Below are positions 1-11,010 of a stretch of 64,000 nt of DNA, one piece after another (position 1 is the stretch's first letter; every line of letters begins with the position of its first letter). The notes beneath the pieces were generated by a model, which saw only the letters and a list, made by a program, of their open reading frames with translations, had not been told where the DNA came from and made no database searches. The stretch covers positions 1-64,000 of the forward strand of contig JAJPKJ010000007.1 in NCBI GenBank assembly GCA_021323755.1. Reading direction: 5' to 3'. The stretch comes from Chitinophagales bacterium. GTDB taxonomy: Bacteria; Bacteroidota; Bacteroidia; Chitinophagales; Chitinophagaceae. The translations under genes and the position numbers were made by a program.

Positions 1-126
1 AGACCTCATCAATCGCTGGGTTTTGTTCCACCAGCCGAGTATCATTAATCCGTTTCCCTAGAATTACTAAAAACTAGAAAACTCTAATTGTTAGTGGCAT
101 CAAATTCAGGGGAACTTACAGACAAT

Positions 127-627
127 TTACATTGATTTGTGGACTGTCGGGTACATATCTATTTCGATAGGCTGAAGATAAATAGGTTTAAACTTTTTAG
201 CCTCAAGGTAAATTTCATTTTTGATTTCTGGTATCGGCTCAGACTTTGTATTTTCATCTTTATAAATAAAATAGACGGGAAGAATAACTATTTGGTCTTT
301 GCCTGAATGGTTAATCCATTTACCGCTCGTCTTTTTAATTGCTTCAACAATTATAGAACCAATTGTTGAAGTATCATTGTTAATACTAATTAACTCCATC
401 TCACTTTTAAAAAATCCATTTTTGTCAATTTTTATTTTCGCCTGAAAATACCTGTTATGTGCCCTCGCACTATCTTGAAAAAAGCCATAATTAAAATAAA
501 CATAATTCACTAAGTTTTTCGTAAGAATATTATAGCCGCCAGCGTATGTTATTATTCGACTAGTATCTTGTGAATCGCAAATACTTAGTATAAACAAGAA
601 CATCACAAATGAAATTGATCTCTTCAT
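127..627 (-). CDS. hypothetical secreted protein
   Basis: 166-aa ORF with N-terminal signal-like hydrophobic segment; no family recognised. Confidence 0.6.
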   Translation of the reverse strand: MKRSISFVMFLFILSICDSQDTSRIITYAGGYNILTKNLVNYVYFNYGFFQDSARAHNRYFQAKIKIDKNGFFKSEMELISINNDTSTIGSIIVEAIKKTSGKWINHSGKDQIVILPVYFIYKDENTKSEPIPEIKNEIYLEAKKFKPIYLQPIEIDMYPTVHKSM

Positions 628-686
628 AGCTTTATTTCATAACGAGTCAATATTATTATACAGTTTTTAACGCACACGTAGTCCCC

Positions 687-1082
687 AGCGAAGAGAGGGA
701 ATCCATTTTGTTTAGGTGGTTCGCAGCGCTTGCAATAATAATTTCTTGTCTGGGCTTGTTTGGGCTTGCTGCTTTTTCAGCGCAAAAAAGACAAAAAGAA
801 ATGAGCATACGAAAAGTTGTTGGCGCATCAACCACCGACATCGCGACATTATTCTCTAAAGATTTTTTTAGACTGATATTAATTGCAATTCTTATTTCTT
901 TTCCCCTTTCCTTGTGGGCCATGAATATGTGGCTTGATAATTTTGCTTATCGAATACACATAAGCGCTAGCATGTTTGCTTTGACATTCCTGTTCATATT
1001 TTTCATCACTTTAATTACAATTAGCTTCCAATCCATAAAAGCAGCGATAACAAATCCGGTAAAAAGTTTGCGTAATGAATAA
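687..1082 (+). pseudogene. C-terminal remnant of FtsX/MacB-type ABC transporter permease
   Basis: Frame reads SEERESILFRWFAALAIIISCLGLFGLAAFSAQKRQKEMSIRKVVGAS...NPVKSLRNE, the typical C-terminal end of an ~800-aa Bacteroidota FtsX-like permease; the N-terminal ~85% is absent. Confidence 0.75.
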
Positions 1083-1090
1083 GATCTTTG

Positions 1091-1162
1091 TAGTCCCGAC
1101 AAGAATCGAACCTGTATCAAAAGTTTAGGAAACTTCTATTCTATCCATTGAACTACGGGACC
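1091..1162 (-). tRNA. tRNA-Arg (anticodon CCU)
   Basis: Reverse complement GGTCCCGTAGTTCAATGGATAGAATAGAAGTTTCCTAAACTTTTGATACAGGTTCGATTCTTGTCGGGACTA folds by eye into acceptor, D, anticodon (loop TTCCTAA) and T arms; CCA not encoded. Confidence 0.92.
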
Positions 1163-1262
1163 GATTTTATTTTCAACTTTCGCAAAAATAATGTTTACTT
1201 CTCTACAGAATATATTTTCCTTTATCAGGATTTGACTAATTTCAGCATCTAAAAATTTAAAA

Positions 1263-1721
1263 ATGAAAAAGGCTCTGAGTTTGATATTATCAGCTGTTTT
1301 TTGCGTACTCATCACCGATTCGCTAAAATCCCAAAACAATGCTCCGCATGTAAACCACCTCGCATTATATGTGGTAGACCTGCAGCGCAGTGCAAATTTT
1401 TATAAAAATATCATGCAGCTTCAGCAAATTGAAGAACCCTTTCATGATGGCAAGCATGTTTGGCTAAAACTTGGCGAGCATAGCCAATTGCATATTATTT
1501 CCGGCGCAGCCGCAGATATTCCCCACGATGAAAATATTCATCTCGCATTTACGGTTCCCTCGCTTGAAGATTTTATTAAGCATCTCAAAGCAGAGCATAT
1601 AAAATTCGGCAATTGGGCCCAAAATTCAGAAGAGCCGCAGGTCCGGGCTGATGGTATCAAACAGGTTTACTTCCAGGATCCTGATGGTTATTGGATCGAG
1701 GTGAACAATGACAAATTTTGA
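1263..1721 (+). CDS. VOC (glyoxalase/bleomycin resistance) family protein with signal peptide
   Basis: NHLALYVVDLQRSANFYKNIM...YFQDPDGYWIEV pattern. Confidence 0.85.
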   Translation: MKKALSLILSAVFCVLITDSLKSQNNAPHVNHLALYVVDLQRSANFYKNIMQLQQIEEPFHDGKHVWLKLGEHSQLHIISGAAADIPHDENIHLAFTVPSLEDFIKHLKAEHIKFGNWAQNSEEPQVRADGIKQVYFQDPDGYWIEVNNDKF

Positions 1722-1827
1722 CAGTGAAGGGTTATTGTCGAGTGTTAAATACCCATAAACACGCATCATAAAACTTCAAACTCAAAACTGCAAACTTGCC
1801 TTATCTTTGCCGTCCTTAATCCAGGAT

Positions 1828-2478
1828 ATGAAGTTTTACAATTTAGTTATCAAATACAGATTATATCTCGCTATTGCATTTCTTGCTATTGCCATTGCAA
1901 CCAATTTTTATGTTGGTTTTTGGCCCGCATTCCTTCCTTATCTGATCACCGTTGTATTGATTTTCGGGTACTTTTTTTTCGGCCCGTTAAGATTGATACA
2001 GGATTCGATGGAAAATGGCGACATGGAAGGCGCCGAAAAAATCCTGAATTCCATTCGCTATCCGGGACTATTGTACAAACCGATCCGGTCGGTTTATTAC
2101 ACCTTAAAAGGCAATATGGCCATGATGAAACAGGATTTTGATGTTGCTGAAAAAAATATGAAAAAAGGATTGGACTTAGGCATGCCGATGAAAGAAGCTG
2201 AAGGGGCAAGTTTGTTGCAGATGGGAATGTTGTCAATGCAAAAAAATGATCTGCGACAGGGAGAAAGTTATATTCGCCAAGCAATACGAAAAGGTTTGCC
2301 CGACAAGGAAAATCAGGCGACAGCCTATTTACAACTTTGTTCAATAATGATGACGAAAAGAGAATTCAGGGCAGCTAAAGAATTCTTTAGAAAAGCAAAG
2401 GCATTAAAACCCACTACTCCGCAAATTGTTGACCAGATAAAACAAATTGAAAAATATATTTCCAGAATGCCCGGATAA
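1828..2478 (+). CDS. TPR-repeat membrane protein
   Basis: N-terminal hydrophobic segments then helical repeats; ATG at 1828 preferred over track TTG at 1807, which overlaps a TATCTTTG box. Confidence 0.7.
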   Translation: MKFYNLVIKYRLYLAIAFLAIAIATNFYVGFWPAFLPYLITVVLIFGYFFFGPLRLIQDSMENGDMEGAEKILNSIRYPGLLYKPIRSVYYTLKGNMAMMKQDFDVAEKNMKKGLDLGMPMKEAEGASLLQMGMLSMQKNDLRQGESYIRQAIRKGLPDKENQATAYLQLCSIMMTKREFRAAKEFFRKAKALKPTTPQIVDQIKQIEKYISRMPG

Positions 2479-2494
2479 TGTTTGCCTGATACAG

Positions 2495-3328
<834 letters not shown>

Positions 3329-3351
3329 TTTCTGAAATATGGACGTGAATC

Positions 3352-4710
3352 TTATTTGATTTTTAATTCCCCTAACTGCACCATCCGGTAGATGGTAGAT
3401 TTTCCGACATCTAATTTTTTTGCAACAAGCAAAACATCCTTGTCGTATTTATCAAGATAATGTTGAATCAATTGTATCTCAAATTCCTTCAATGTAATTT
3501 CTTTACTTAATAGATCTGCGATGCTTGAGGTTGTGTTGTAAGTAATGTGATCCGGAAGAATGGTTTCATCATCAGCCATTACTACAGCCAGTTCGACAAT
3601 AGATTTTAACTCGCGCACATTGCCTGGAAATGAATATTGCATCAGCTTTTGTTGCGCTTCGGACGATAATATTTTTTTTGCTAATTTATTTTCTTTACAA
3701 AATGCATCGGTAAAATGCTTGGCCAAAATGCATACGTCGTTACCCCGTTCGCGCAAGGGAGGCAATTGAACAGGCAACCCGATCAAACGATAATAAAGAT
3801 CTTCCCTGAAGGTTTTATTCTTCACTTCTTCCATTAAGTTTTTGTGGGTTGCGACAATTATGCGCACATCAATTTTAATGGTTCCATTACCACCAACGCG
3901 GGTAATTTCCTTTTCCTGCAAGACGCGCAATAATTTTGCCTGGAGGTTGATATCCAGTTCACCGATCTCATCAAGAAATAGTGTTCCTTTATCTGCTTCC
4001 TCAAATCTGCCGATGCGACGCGTGACGGCACCGGTAAACGCACCTTTTTCATGACCGAACAATTCACTTTCGATCAAATCCTTTGGAATGGCAGCCACAT
4101 TGACCGTAACAAAAGGCAGCTTATGCCGGGCTGAATTATAATGAATGGCTTTGGCCACCATTTCTTTTCCAGAACCGGTTTCGCCGGAAATAGAAACAGT
4201 TATGTTGGTGTTGGCAGCCTTTTCGATCATGGCAAAGACTTTTTTTATTGCATCACTTTTGCCGATGATCATTTCAGAAAAATCGTATTTGCGACCAACC
4301 TGTGTTTTTAAAGTTTCCACTTCCTGTTTCAGATCACTTATTTCACGCAAATGCAAAATGCTGTTCCATAAACGATCTTTGGTTTCATCATCCTTAACAA
4401 TATAATCGAATGCTCCATTTTTTAAAAGGTTGATCGCTGTTGCAACATCCTCTTGTCCGGAAATAATGATTACCCGAACATCAGGATTTGTTTCCTTTAT
4501 CTTTTTTAGAACTTCTGCGCCATCATAATCAGGCAAGGAATAATCGAGAGTAACTACATCAGGATTTTGATGTAGCTGAGCAAAGAAATCGTTTGGCGAT
4601 TCAAATCGTTTTATCTCATATTCAGGGTTCAGCGACAGATAATGCTGTAGCATAGAACCATACCACGTATCATCTTCTACAATAAAAACTTTGAAGGCTT
4701 GATTTTTCAT
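3352..4710 (-). CDS. sigma-54-dependent response regulator (NtrC family: REC-AAA+-HTH)
   Basis: REC domain, GETGSGKE Walker A, ESELFGHEKGAFTGA sigma-54 contact motif, C-terminal HTH. Confidence 0.93.
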   Translation of the reverse strand: MKNQAFKVFIVEDDTWYGSMLQHYLSLNPEYEIKRFESPNDFFAQLHQNPDVVTLDYSLPDYDGAEVLKKIKETNPDVRVIIISGQEDVATAINLLKNGAFDYIVKDDETKDRLWNSILHLREISDLKQEVETLKTQVGRKYDFSEMIIGKSDAIKKVFAMIEKAANTNITVSISGETGSGKEMVAKAIHYNSARHKLPFVTVNVAAIPKDLIESELFGHEKGAFTGAVTRRIGRFEEADKGTLFLDEIGELDINLQAKLLRVLQEKEITRVGGNGTIKIDVRIIVATHKNLMEEVKNKTFREDLYYRLIGLPVQLPPLRERGNDVCILAKHFTDAFCKENKLAKKILSSEAQQKLMQYSFPGNVRELKSIVELAVVMADDETILPDHITYNTTSSIADLLSKEITLKEFEIQLIQHYLDKYDKDVLLVAKKLDVGKSTIYRMVQLGELKIK

Positions 4711-4833
4711 AGCTAAAGTGCTTGACTCTTAATAACGCAAAAACAACAAAAATATTCCCGTAATCAGAAAATTTCCGGATTTTATACGATTTTTATTCTC
4801 AGAGGCTGTTTTGAACCTGCCTATCTTTGATCA

Positions 4834-7800
4834 ATGCCCATTACTGATAATAAACAACATCAAAAATTTTTAGAAGAATTTTCAAAACTCAATAAAGAGC
4901 AGCAATTGGCAGTGGGAACCATCGAAGGTCCCGTAATCGTTAATGCCGGACCTGGAACAGGCAAAACACAAATCCTTGCAGCCCGAATTGCTAATATTTT
5001 ATTGCAAACGGATACTGCTCCTGCCAGTATTCTCTGCCTCACTTTTACGGATACCGGCGCCGTTGAAATGCGCAAACGATTATTAAAAATGATCGGCGCT
5101 GCGGCATATAATGTTCGCATTCACACATTCCATTCCTTTTGTAATGAAGTGATACAGGATAACCTGAGTTATTTCGGCAAGCTGAATCTTGAACCGATAA
5201 GTGATCTGGAAGAAATCGATCTTTTCAACAAAATGATCGATTCAATTGAAAAAGACAATCCGCTGAAAAGATATCGCGGTGAAGTATATTTTGAGAGACT
5301 GCGATTAAAAAGATTATTTGAGCTGATGAAAAAAGAGGCATGGAAGCCGGATTTTCTCAACGAAAAGATCAATGCCTACATTCAGGAACTACCAACCAAA
5401 GAAGGTTTTTTTTATAAAAGGAAATTCAAAGAGTTCAATGCCGGTGATCCCAGACGCGCAATCATTGCAGACGAAATAGAGAAAATGGAAATCCTTCGCG
5501 CCGCAGTGAATTTGTACCCGCGTTTCCAGCAAATGATGAAAGACATCGGCCGATATGATTTCGACGATATGATATTGTGGGTGCTTGACGCATTTGAAAA
5601 AAATAAAAATATGCTGCTCGATTACCAGGAGCGCTTTTTATATTTTTTGGTTGATGAATTCCAGGATACAAGTCGTTCGCAAAATCTCTTGCTGCAATAC
5701 CTGATCAATTATTGGGATGTGCCCAATGTTTTTGTTGTGGGAGATGCAGATCAAAGCATTTTTTCTTTTCAGGATGCCAATGTTGAAAATATCATTGAAT
5801 TTGAAAAACATTATGGAAATAACATCACCAAAATTGATCTGGTAAATAATTATCGTTCGACGCAACCTATTCTTGATATGGCGCATCAGCTTATTACCCA
5901 TAACGAGCTTCGCACGGTACAGCGGGATGAGATCTTAATATCATCAAACCAAAGTCTGCAAATCGTTTCAGATAAACCGCTGATCGCCGAATATCCGAAT
6001 GCCACACAGGAAACGATAGACATCGTCCTACAAATTGAAAAATTAATTCAACAGAAAATAAGTGGAAAAGAGATCGCCGTGATCTTCCGCAATCATGTTC
6101 AGGCGGAAGAGATCGTTGCATTACTGGAAGCAAAAAATATTCCGGTCAACACAAGAAAAAAAATCAACCTCCTGCATTTGCCTTTCATTAATAACATCAT
6201 CAATATTCTTTACTGGATTGACAAAGAAAATTATATCCCCTATAGTGCAGATGACCTCTTATTTCAAATATTACATTATCAATTTTTTAGCCTCAGGCCG
6301 ATCGAAATTGCCAAACTGAGCATCGCAGTAAACGAAAAAAAGCTTTCAAACAAAGCAGAAATATTTTCATTACGAAGAATAATTGCTGAAAATACGAATG
6401 CAAAAATTGATCTGTTTACACAAGCCGATACTTCTGTTAAAGACGTCAGTAATGCGCTGGAGAATCTATTAAATGCTTCTCATAATGTTACGCTTCAACA
6501 TTTGATCGAGCTGGTCATTCAACAAACAGGCATTCTTTCTTTCATCATGAAAAATTCCGAAAAGCCCTGGCTGATGCAGGTTTTGAATACTTTTTTTGAT
6601 TTTATCAAGGAAGAATGCAGACGGGATCACGAGCTTACCTTGCACGGTTTGCTGAATACTTTTGAAACGATGAGAAAAGGAGATATTACTATTCCCTTTT
6701 ACAAAGTAACCACCACCGATGATGGAGTCAATCTGGTCACAGCCCATAGTGCCAAAGGCGCTGAGTTTGCGCATGTATTTGTGATAAGCTGCACGCAATC
6801 GGTTTGGGATGAAACCAGCACCGGCAATAAAAAAAATTACCGGCTCCCCGATAATCTTGTCAGCAATCATAATAAAGCAACCACGCTTGAGGAAAGTCGA
6901 CGTTTATTTTACGTCGCCATTACACGTGCAAAAACAAACCTGCAAGTCTCTTATCCATTAAAGGATAAAAAAGAAAAAGAACAGGTAAAAAGCAATTTCA
7001 TTACAGAGATTCTTGAGGACCCAAACATACAGACTGTTTCAAAGTCTTTACCAGACGAGCTTTTAACAGATTGCCTAGCTCTGCAGTTTGCTCAGAAAGC
7101 AAAACCTGAAATTGAACTGATCGAAGATGCATATATCGATCAATTGCTTAAACGCTACTCGTTAAGTGTAACGCATTTGAATAATTTTCTGGAATGCCCG
7201 TTAAAATTTTATTATCAAAATCTAATTAGAGTTCCTTCTGCAAAAAATGAGAACATGGTTTTCGGAAGTGCCATACATTTTGCATTGCAACGCCTGTTTG
7301 AAAAAATGAAACAGAACAACAATATTTTTTCATCAAAAGAAGATATGCTGAATGATTTTTCCTGGTACATGCAGCGTAATCGCGAAGCCTTCACACCCGA
7401 ACAATTTAAAAGGCGAAATGAATACGGAGAAAAAATATTGCCGGCTTATTACGAAACGCATATCAATAACTGGAATAAAATTGTATTGATAGAAAAAGCA
7501 TTTCGCAATATTGTCGTGCAGGAAATTCCACTGAATGGTAAATTAGACAAGATGGAATTCACTGGCAGACAAGTTAATGTCGTTGATTATAAGACGGGGA
7601 AATATGAAAACGGAAAAAAGAAATTATCATTACCCGGGGAAAAGGAACCCAATGGGGGCGACTACTGGAGGCAGGCTGTGTTTTATAAAATCTTAATAGA
7701 TAATGATAAAACCAATACCTGGGAGGCGATAAGTACAACGTTTGAATTTGTTGAACCCGTAAACGAAATTTATAGATCGGAAAAAATTGTGGTAACGCGG

Positions 7801-7971
7801 GAAGACATCACTACGGTCATGCATCAGATCACGGACACCTGGAATAAGATTCAAAACAAAGAATTCAAAACAGGTTGCGGCAAGACCGATTGTGTGTGGT
7901 GCAATTTCGTAAAGACAAATAACCTTGCCATTGCACTGCATGAACTCGCGGAAGAAGAAACAGAAGCGTGA
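4834..7971 (+). CDS. UvrD/Rep-type helicase fused to PD-(D/E)XK nuclease with probable Fe-S cluster
   Basis: AGPGTGKTQIL and VDEFQDTS helicase motifs; C-terminal LECPLKFYYQNL, VVDYKTGK, CGKTDCVWC. Confidence 0.9.
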   Translation: MPITDNKQHQKFLEEFSKLNKEQQLAVGTIEGPVIVNAGPGTGKTQILAARIANILLQTDTAPASILCLTFTDTGAVEMRKRLLKMIGAAAYNVRIHTFHSFCNEVIQDNLSYFGKLNLEPISDLEEIDLFNKMIDSIEKDNPLKRYRGEVYFERLRLKRLFELMKKEAWKPDFLNEKINAYIQELPTKEGFFYKRKFKEFNAGDPRRAIIADEIEKMEILRAAVNLYPRFQQMMKDIGRYDFDDMILWVLDAFEKNKNMLLDYQERFLYFLVDEFQDTSRSQNLLLQYLINYWDVPNVFVVGDADQSIFSFQDANVENIIEFEKHYGNNITKIDLVNNYRSTQPILDMAHQLITHNELRTVQRDEILISSNQSLQIVSDKPLIAEYPNATQETIDIVLQIEKLIQQKISGKEIAVIFRNHVQAEEIVALLEAKNIPVNTRKKINLLHLPFINNIINILYWIDKENYIPYSADDLLFQILHYQFFSLRPIEIAKLSIAVNEKKLSNKAEIFSLRRIIAENTNAKIDLFTQADTSVKDVSNALENLLNASHNVTLQHLIELVIQQTGILSFIMKNSEKPWLMQVLNTFFDFIKEECRRDHELTLHGLLNTFETMRKGDITIPFYKVTTTDDGVNLVTAHSAKGAEFAHVFVISCTQSVWDETSTGNKKNYRLPDNLVSNHNKATTLEESRRLFYVAITRAKTNLQVSYPLKDKKEKEQVKSNFITEILEDPNIQTVSKSLPDELLTDCLALQFAQKAKPEIELIEDAYIDQLLKRYSLSVTHLNNFLECPLKFYYQNLIRVPSAKNENMVFGSAIHFALQRLFEKMKQNNNIFSSKEDMLNDFSWYMQRNREAFTPEQFKRRNEYGEKILPAYYETHINNWNKIVLIEKAFRNIVVQEIPLNGKLDKMEFTGRQVNVVDYKTGKYENGKKKLSLPGEKEPNGGDYWRQAVFYKILIDNDKTNTWEAISTTFEFVEPVNEIYRSEKIVVTREDITTVMHQITDTWNKIQNKEFKTGCGKTDCVWCNFVKTNNLAIALHELAEEETEA

Positions 7972-8060
7972 TTTACCGATTTACAAGATTATTAGCAAAA
8001 ACAACATGCCTCATTAATGCGAAAGAATATAAGTTTGCAGATAATTTTTTTGAATAGCAA

Positions 8061-9506
8061 ATGAAAATTGCAGAACGGCTTTCATTCTTTTTGATTTCGT
8101 TGATCCTTATTATCAATGCTCTCGGTGGCGCCGGCTGTGCAAATATTTTGCCACCAACGGGCGGGCCCAAAGACACATTGCCCCCTGTCTTAGTATCTGC
8201 AGTTCCAAAAAATATGATCCTGCATTTTAATGGCAATCGCATCACATTCACTTTTGATGAGTATGTAACCCTTGATAAGATCCAGGAAAACCTGGTCATT
8301 TCCCCGACACCCAAAATCAATCCCATTGTTGATTCCAAATTGAAAACAGTTACCATAAAACTAAAAGACACTTTACGACCAAACACCACCTATCAATTTA
8401 ATTTTGGCAATGCCATCAAAGATGTGAATGAAGGCAATACACTGAAACATTTTTCTTATGTCTTTTCAACCGGCTCATATATTGATTCATTGGAATTTTC
8501 CGGGAGAGTGGTGGTGGCAAAGACAGGAAAAGCGGATAGTACACTGATCGTCGTTCTGCATAAGAATTTAGATGATTCAGCCATTGTCAATGATCGACCT
8601 CCTTATGTTACAACACTCGACAGCGCAGGCTTTTTTACCTTTAGATATCTTGCGCCGGGGACCTATGCTCTATATGCATTCCGGGATCAGGGTAACGCAA
8701 GAAAATATTTTTCAAAAAGTGATCTTTTTGCTTTTGCCGACAAACCCATTGAAATAAACGGACGCACTCCAACCATTACTCTATATGCATTTGCAGAGGA
8801 AGAGGATAAGAAAAAAACAAATAAACCTACCGGAACCAAGTCGTCTTCAAAATCTGAAAAAGCAAAAGAAAAGGATAAGCGCCTGATCATGAAAACAAAT
8901 CTGACAGCCGGAGAATTGGATATCCTCGGTAATCTTGAATTTGATTTTGCAACACCACTAAAAGATTTCGATTCAACAAAACTTCATTTTACCGATGAAC
9001 AATTCAAAGAGATAACCAATTATCGTCTCATTACTACCAACGATACCTTGCACAAGACCATTGAACTTGTTTATAAATGGGAACCGGATACAAAATACAA
9101 TATCATTGCCGAAAAGGATTTCGCCCAGGATACTTCTGGAAGAAAATTGTTAAAAGCTGATACCATTGCCATCCATACAAGAAGAGAAAGTGAATATGGA
9201 GAATTGGATCTGCGTTTTCGTAATCTTGATCTTAGTAAAAATCCCGTTCTCCAATTTATACAAGGTGACGATATTAAGTTTTCTTTCCCATTAACCTCGC
9301 GTGAATTTAAAAGAGCGCTTTTTTTACCCGGCGAATATAAACTCAGCATTTTATATGACGACAATAAGAACGGCGTCTGGGATGCAGGTGAATTTTTCGG
9401 CAAGCATAAACAACCCGAAAAAGTACAACAGGTACTGCTCAACAATAAAAAGAATGCGCTGAACATCAGATCCAATTGGGATAACGACGTGGATATTACT
9501 TTGTAA
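8061..9506 (+). CDS. Ig-like (SbsA-type) domain-containing lipoprotein
   Basis: Lipobox-like GGAGCANILPPTGGPKDTLPP, typical of Bacteroidota Ig-like proteins. Confidence 0.75.
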   Translation: MKIAERLSFFLISLILIINALGGAGCANILPPTGGPKDTLPPVLVSAVPKNMILHFNGNRITFTFDEYVTLDKIQENLVISPTPKINPIVDSKLKTVTIKLKDTLRPNTTYQFNFGNAIKDVNEGNTLKHFSYVFSTGSYIDSLEFSGRVVVAKTGKADSTLIVVLHKNLDDSAIVNDRPPYVTTLDSAGFFTFRYLAPGTYALYAFRDQGNARKYFSKSDLFAFADKPIEINGRTPTITLYAFAEEEDKKKTNKPTGTKSSSKSEKAKEKDKRLIMKTNLTAGELDILGNLEFDFATPLKDFDSTKLHFTDEQFKEITNYRLITTNDTLHKTIELVYKWEPDTKYNIIAEKDFAQDTSGRKLLKADTIAIHTRRESEYGELDLRFRNLDLSKNPVLQFIQGDDIKFSFPLTSREFKRALFLPGEYKLSILYDDNKNGVWDAGEFFGKHKQPEKVQQVLLNNKKNALNIRSNWDNDVDITL

Positions 9507-9555
9507 CCGAATGCGGGAACCCGCAAAGCGTTTGTTTTTCCATTAACTTTGCACC

Positions 9556-10173
9556 ATGCAATTCTCTTCTTCACTCGTAGAAAATGCGGTCAATGAATTT
9601 GCAAAACTACCGGGCATTGGTAAAAAAACTGCCTTGCGATTGGTGCTGCATTTATTAAAACAAAATGAAGCAACGGTAGGTAATTTTGGAGATGCCATCA
9701 TCAAAATGCGAAATGAAATCAAATTCTGCCAGCGATGTCATAATATTGCTGATGCCGATATTTGTTCCATATGCGCCAACTCCATGCGCAAGCAGGAATT
9801 GATTTGTGTTGTTGAGAATATTCGTGATGTAATAACGATCGAAAGCACACAACAATATAACGGAACTTATCATGTGCTCGGAGGAATTATTTCTCCCCTT
9901 GATGGTGTTGGGCCAGAACAATTAAATATTGAATCGCTGGTAAACAGAATTAATAAAGAACAGGTGCAGGAAATTATTTTTGCATTGAGCCCAAACATAC
10001 AAGGCGACACAACCATTTATTATATTCAGAAGAAACTGCAACCGCTGTCTGTAAAAATCACCACGATCGCAAGAGGGATTTCCTTTGGTGGTGAACTTGA
10101 ATATGCAGATGAAATGACACTTGCACGCTCTATCGCCAACCGGTTGCCGGTAGAAAATTACGTGTCGAAATAA
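9556..10173 (+). CDS. recR: recombination mediator protein RecR
   Basis: HhH LPGIGKKTALRL, zinc finger C-x2-C-x8-C-x2-C, Toprim; length 205 aa. Confidence 0.96.
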   Translation: MQFSSSLVENAVNEFAKLPGIGKKTALRLVLHLLKQNEATVGNFGDAIIKMRNEIKFCQRCHNIADADICSICANSMRKQELICVVENIRDVITIESTQQYNGTYHVLGGIISPLDGVGPEQLNIESLVNRINKEQVQEIIFALSPNIQGDTTIYYIQKKLQPLSVKITTIARGISFGGELEYADEMTLARSIANRLPVENYVSK

Positions 10174-10176
10174 AAA

Positions 10177-10860
10177 TCATTTCACCCCAAAAAATTCATA
10201 AAAATAATTCTCCGGTTGCAGGTTAAGCCACTGCTGCCGGTTTTTATTTAAATCATCATAACTAAAATTATCAATATCCTGCTGTTTAAAATGCAACATA
10301 TTCTCCGGCTTTTTCTTGGTAATAATGCCAAGACCAAAATCGCAATCCAGCACAAAGACATTGATATCATTTCTAAAGCTTCGCAAGTGAACTATCGTTT
10401 TCCAAACATCGCCGTTCCAGACACCCACAAAATTGTTAGCCTTCCATTCCTCAAAACTGATAGAGGCCTGCTTGGTTTGCGGATTGCAATCGTGCATTAT
10501 GATAACAGCATCATCGCTCATGTATCTTAACGTGTTTTCAACATCGCGCAAAGCATAGCCATATTCATGCATCCCATCAATTAATGCAATATCAATTTTC
10601 TTTTTTTCAAGGAGTCGCGGCGCATCCTGCGAAAAGAAATCATCGCTTGTTTTTTCAACGTAGTTGTTGAATAGATTGTATGGATTGATCAACACTTTTC
10701 CCGCTTTTCTGCTGAAATCAAACCGAAACTCAGGGTCAACAGCAATTTTAAAATTACTTTTTACCTTAAAAAAAATATGCCCGTTAAAAACACCTATTTC
10801 TAGATAGTTCTTGAGCCTTTTTTGTTTCATCAAAGTTTGTAAAATGCTAAGTCTGTCCAT
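10177..10860 (-). CDS. class I SAM-dependent methyltransferase-like protein
   Basis: KNYLEIGVFNGHIFFKV...IDIALIDGMHEYGYALRDVENTLRYM. Confidence 0.7.
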   Translation of the reverse strand: MDRLSILQTLMKQKRLKNYLEIGVFNGHIFFKVKSNFKIAVDPEFRFDFSRKAGKVLINPYNLFNNYVEKTSDDFFSQDAPRLLEKKKIDIALIDGMHEYGYALRDVENTLRYMSDDAVIIMHDCNPQTKQASISFEEWKANNFVGVWNGDVWKTIVHLRSFRNDINVFVLDCDFGLGIITKKKPENMLHFKQQDIDNFSYDDLNKNRQQWLNLQPENYFYEFFGVK

Positions 10861-11010
10861 GATCTTTTATTAAATATGAATTATAAATATAAAATTTATC
10901 GCCGTTATTGGAATTTTTATTGAATTTTATTTGAAATTCACCCGCAATAAATCCATAATTTGGTTTATTAATAAATTCCAAATTACTTCGATTGCATTTA
11001 ACTAAGGGTT

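Noticed and set aside
1-126. Open frame DLINRWVLFHQPSIINPFP* at the window start as a possible gene 3' end
   Set aside because: Too short and no recognisable family; cannot be assessed without upstream sequence.
1946-2344. 132-aa minus-strand ORF and other long antisense ORFs in the track (for example 6469-6870, 9071-9574, 19401-19835, 23962-24396, 36282-36680)
   Set aside because: All lie opposite well-supported genes, and their translations are Cys/Ser/Phe/His-rich low-quality sequence with no recognisable domain.
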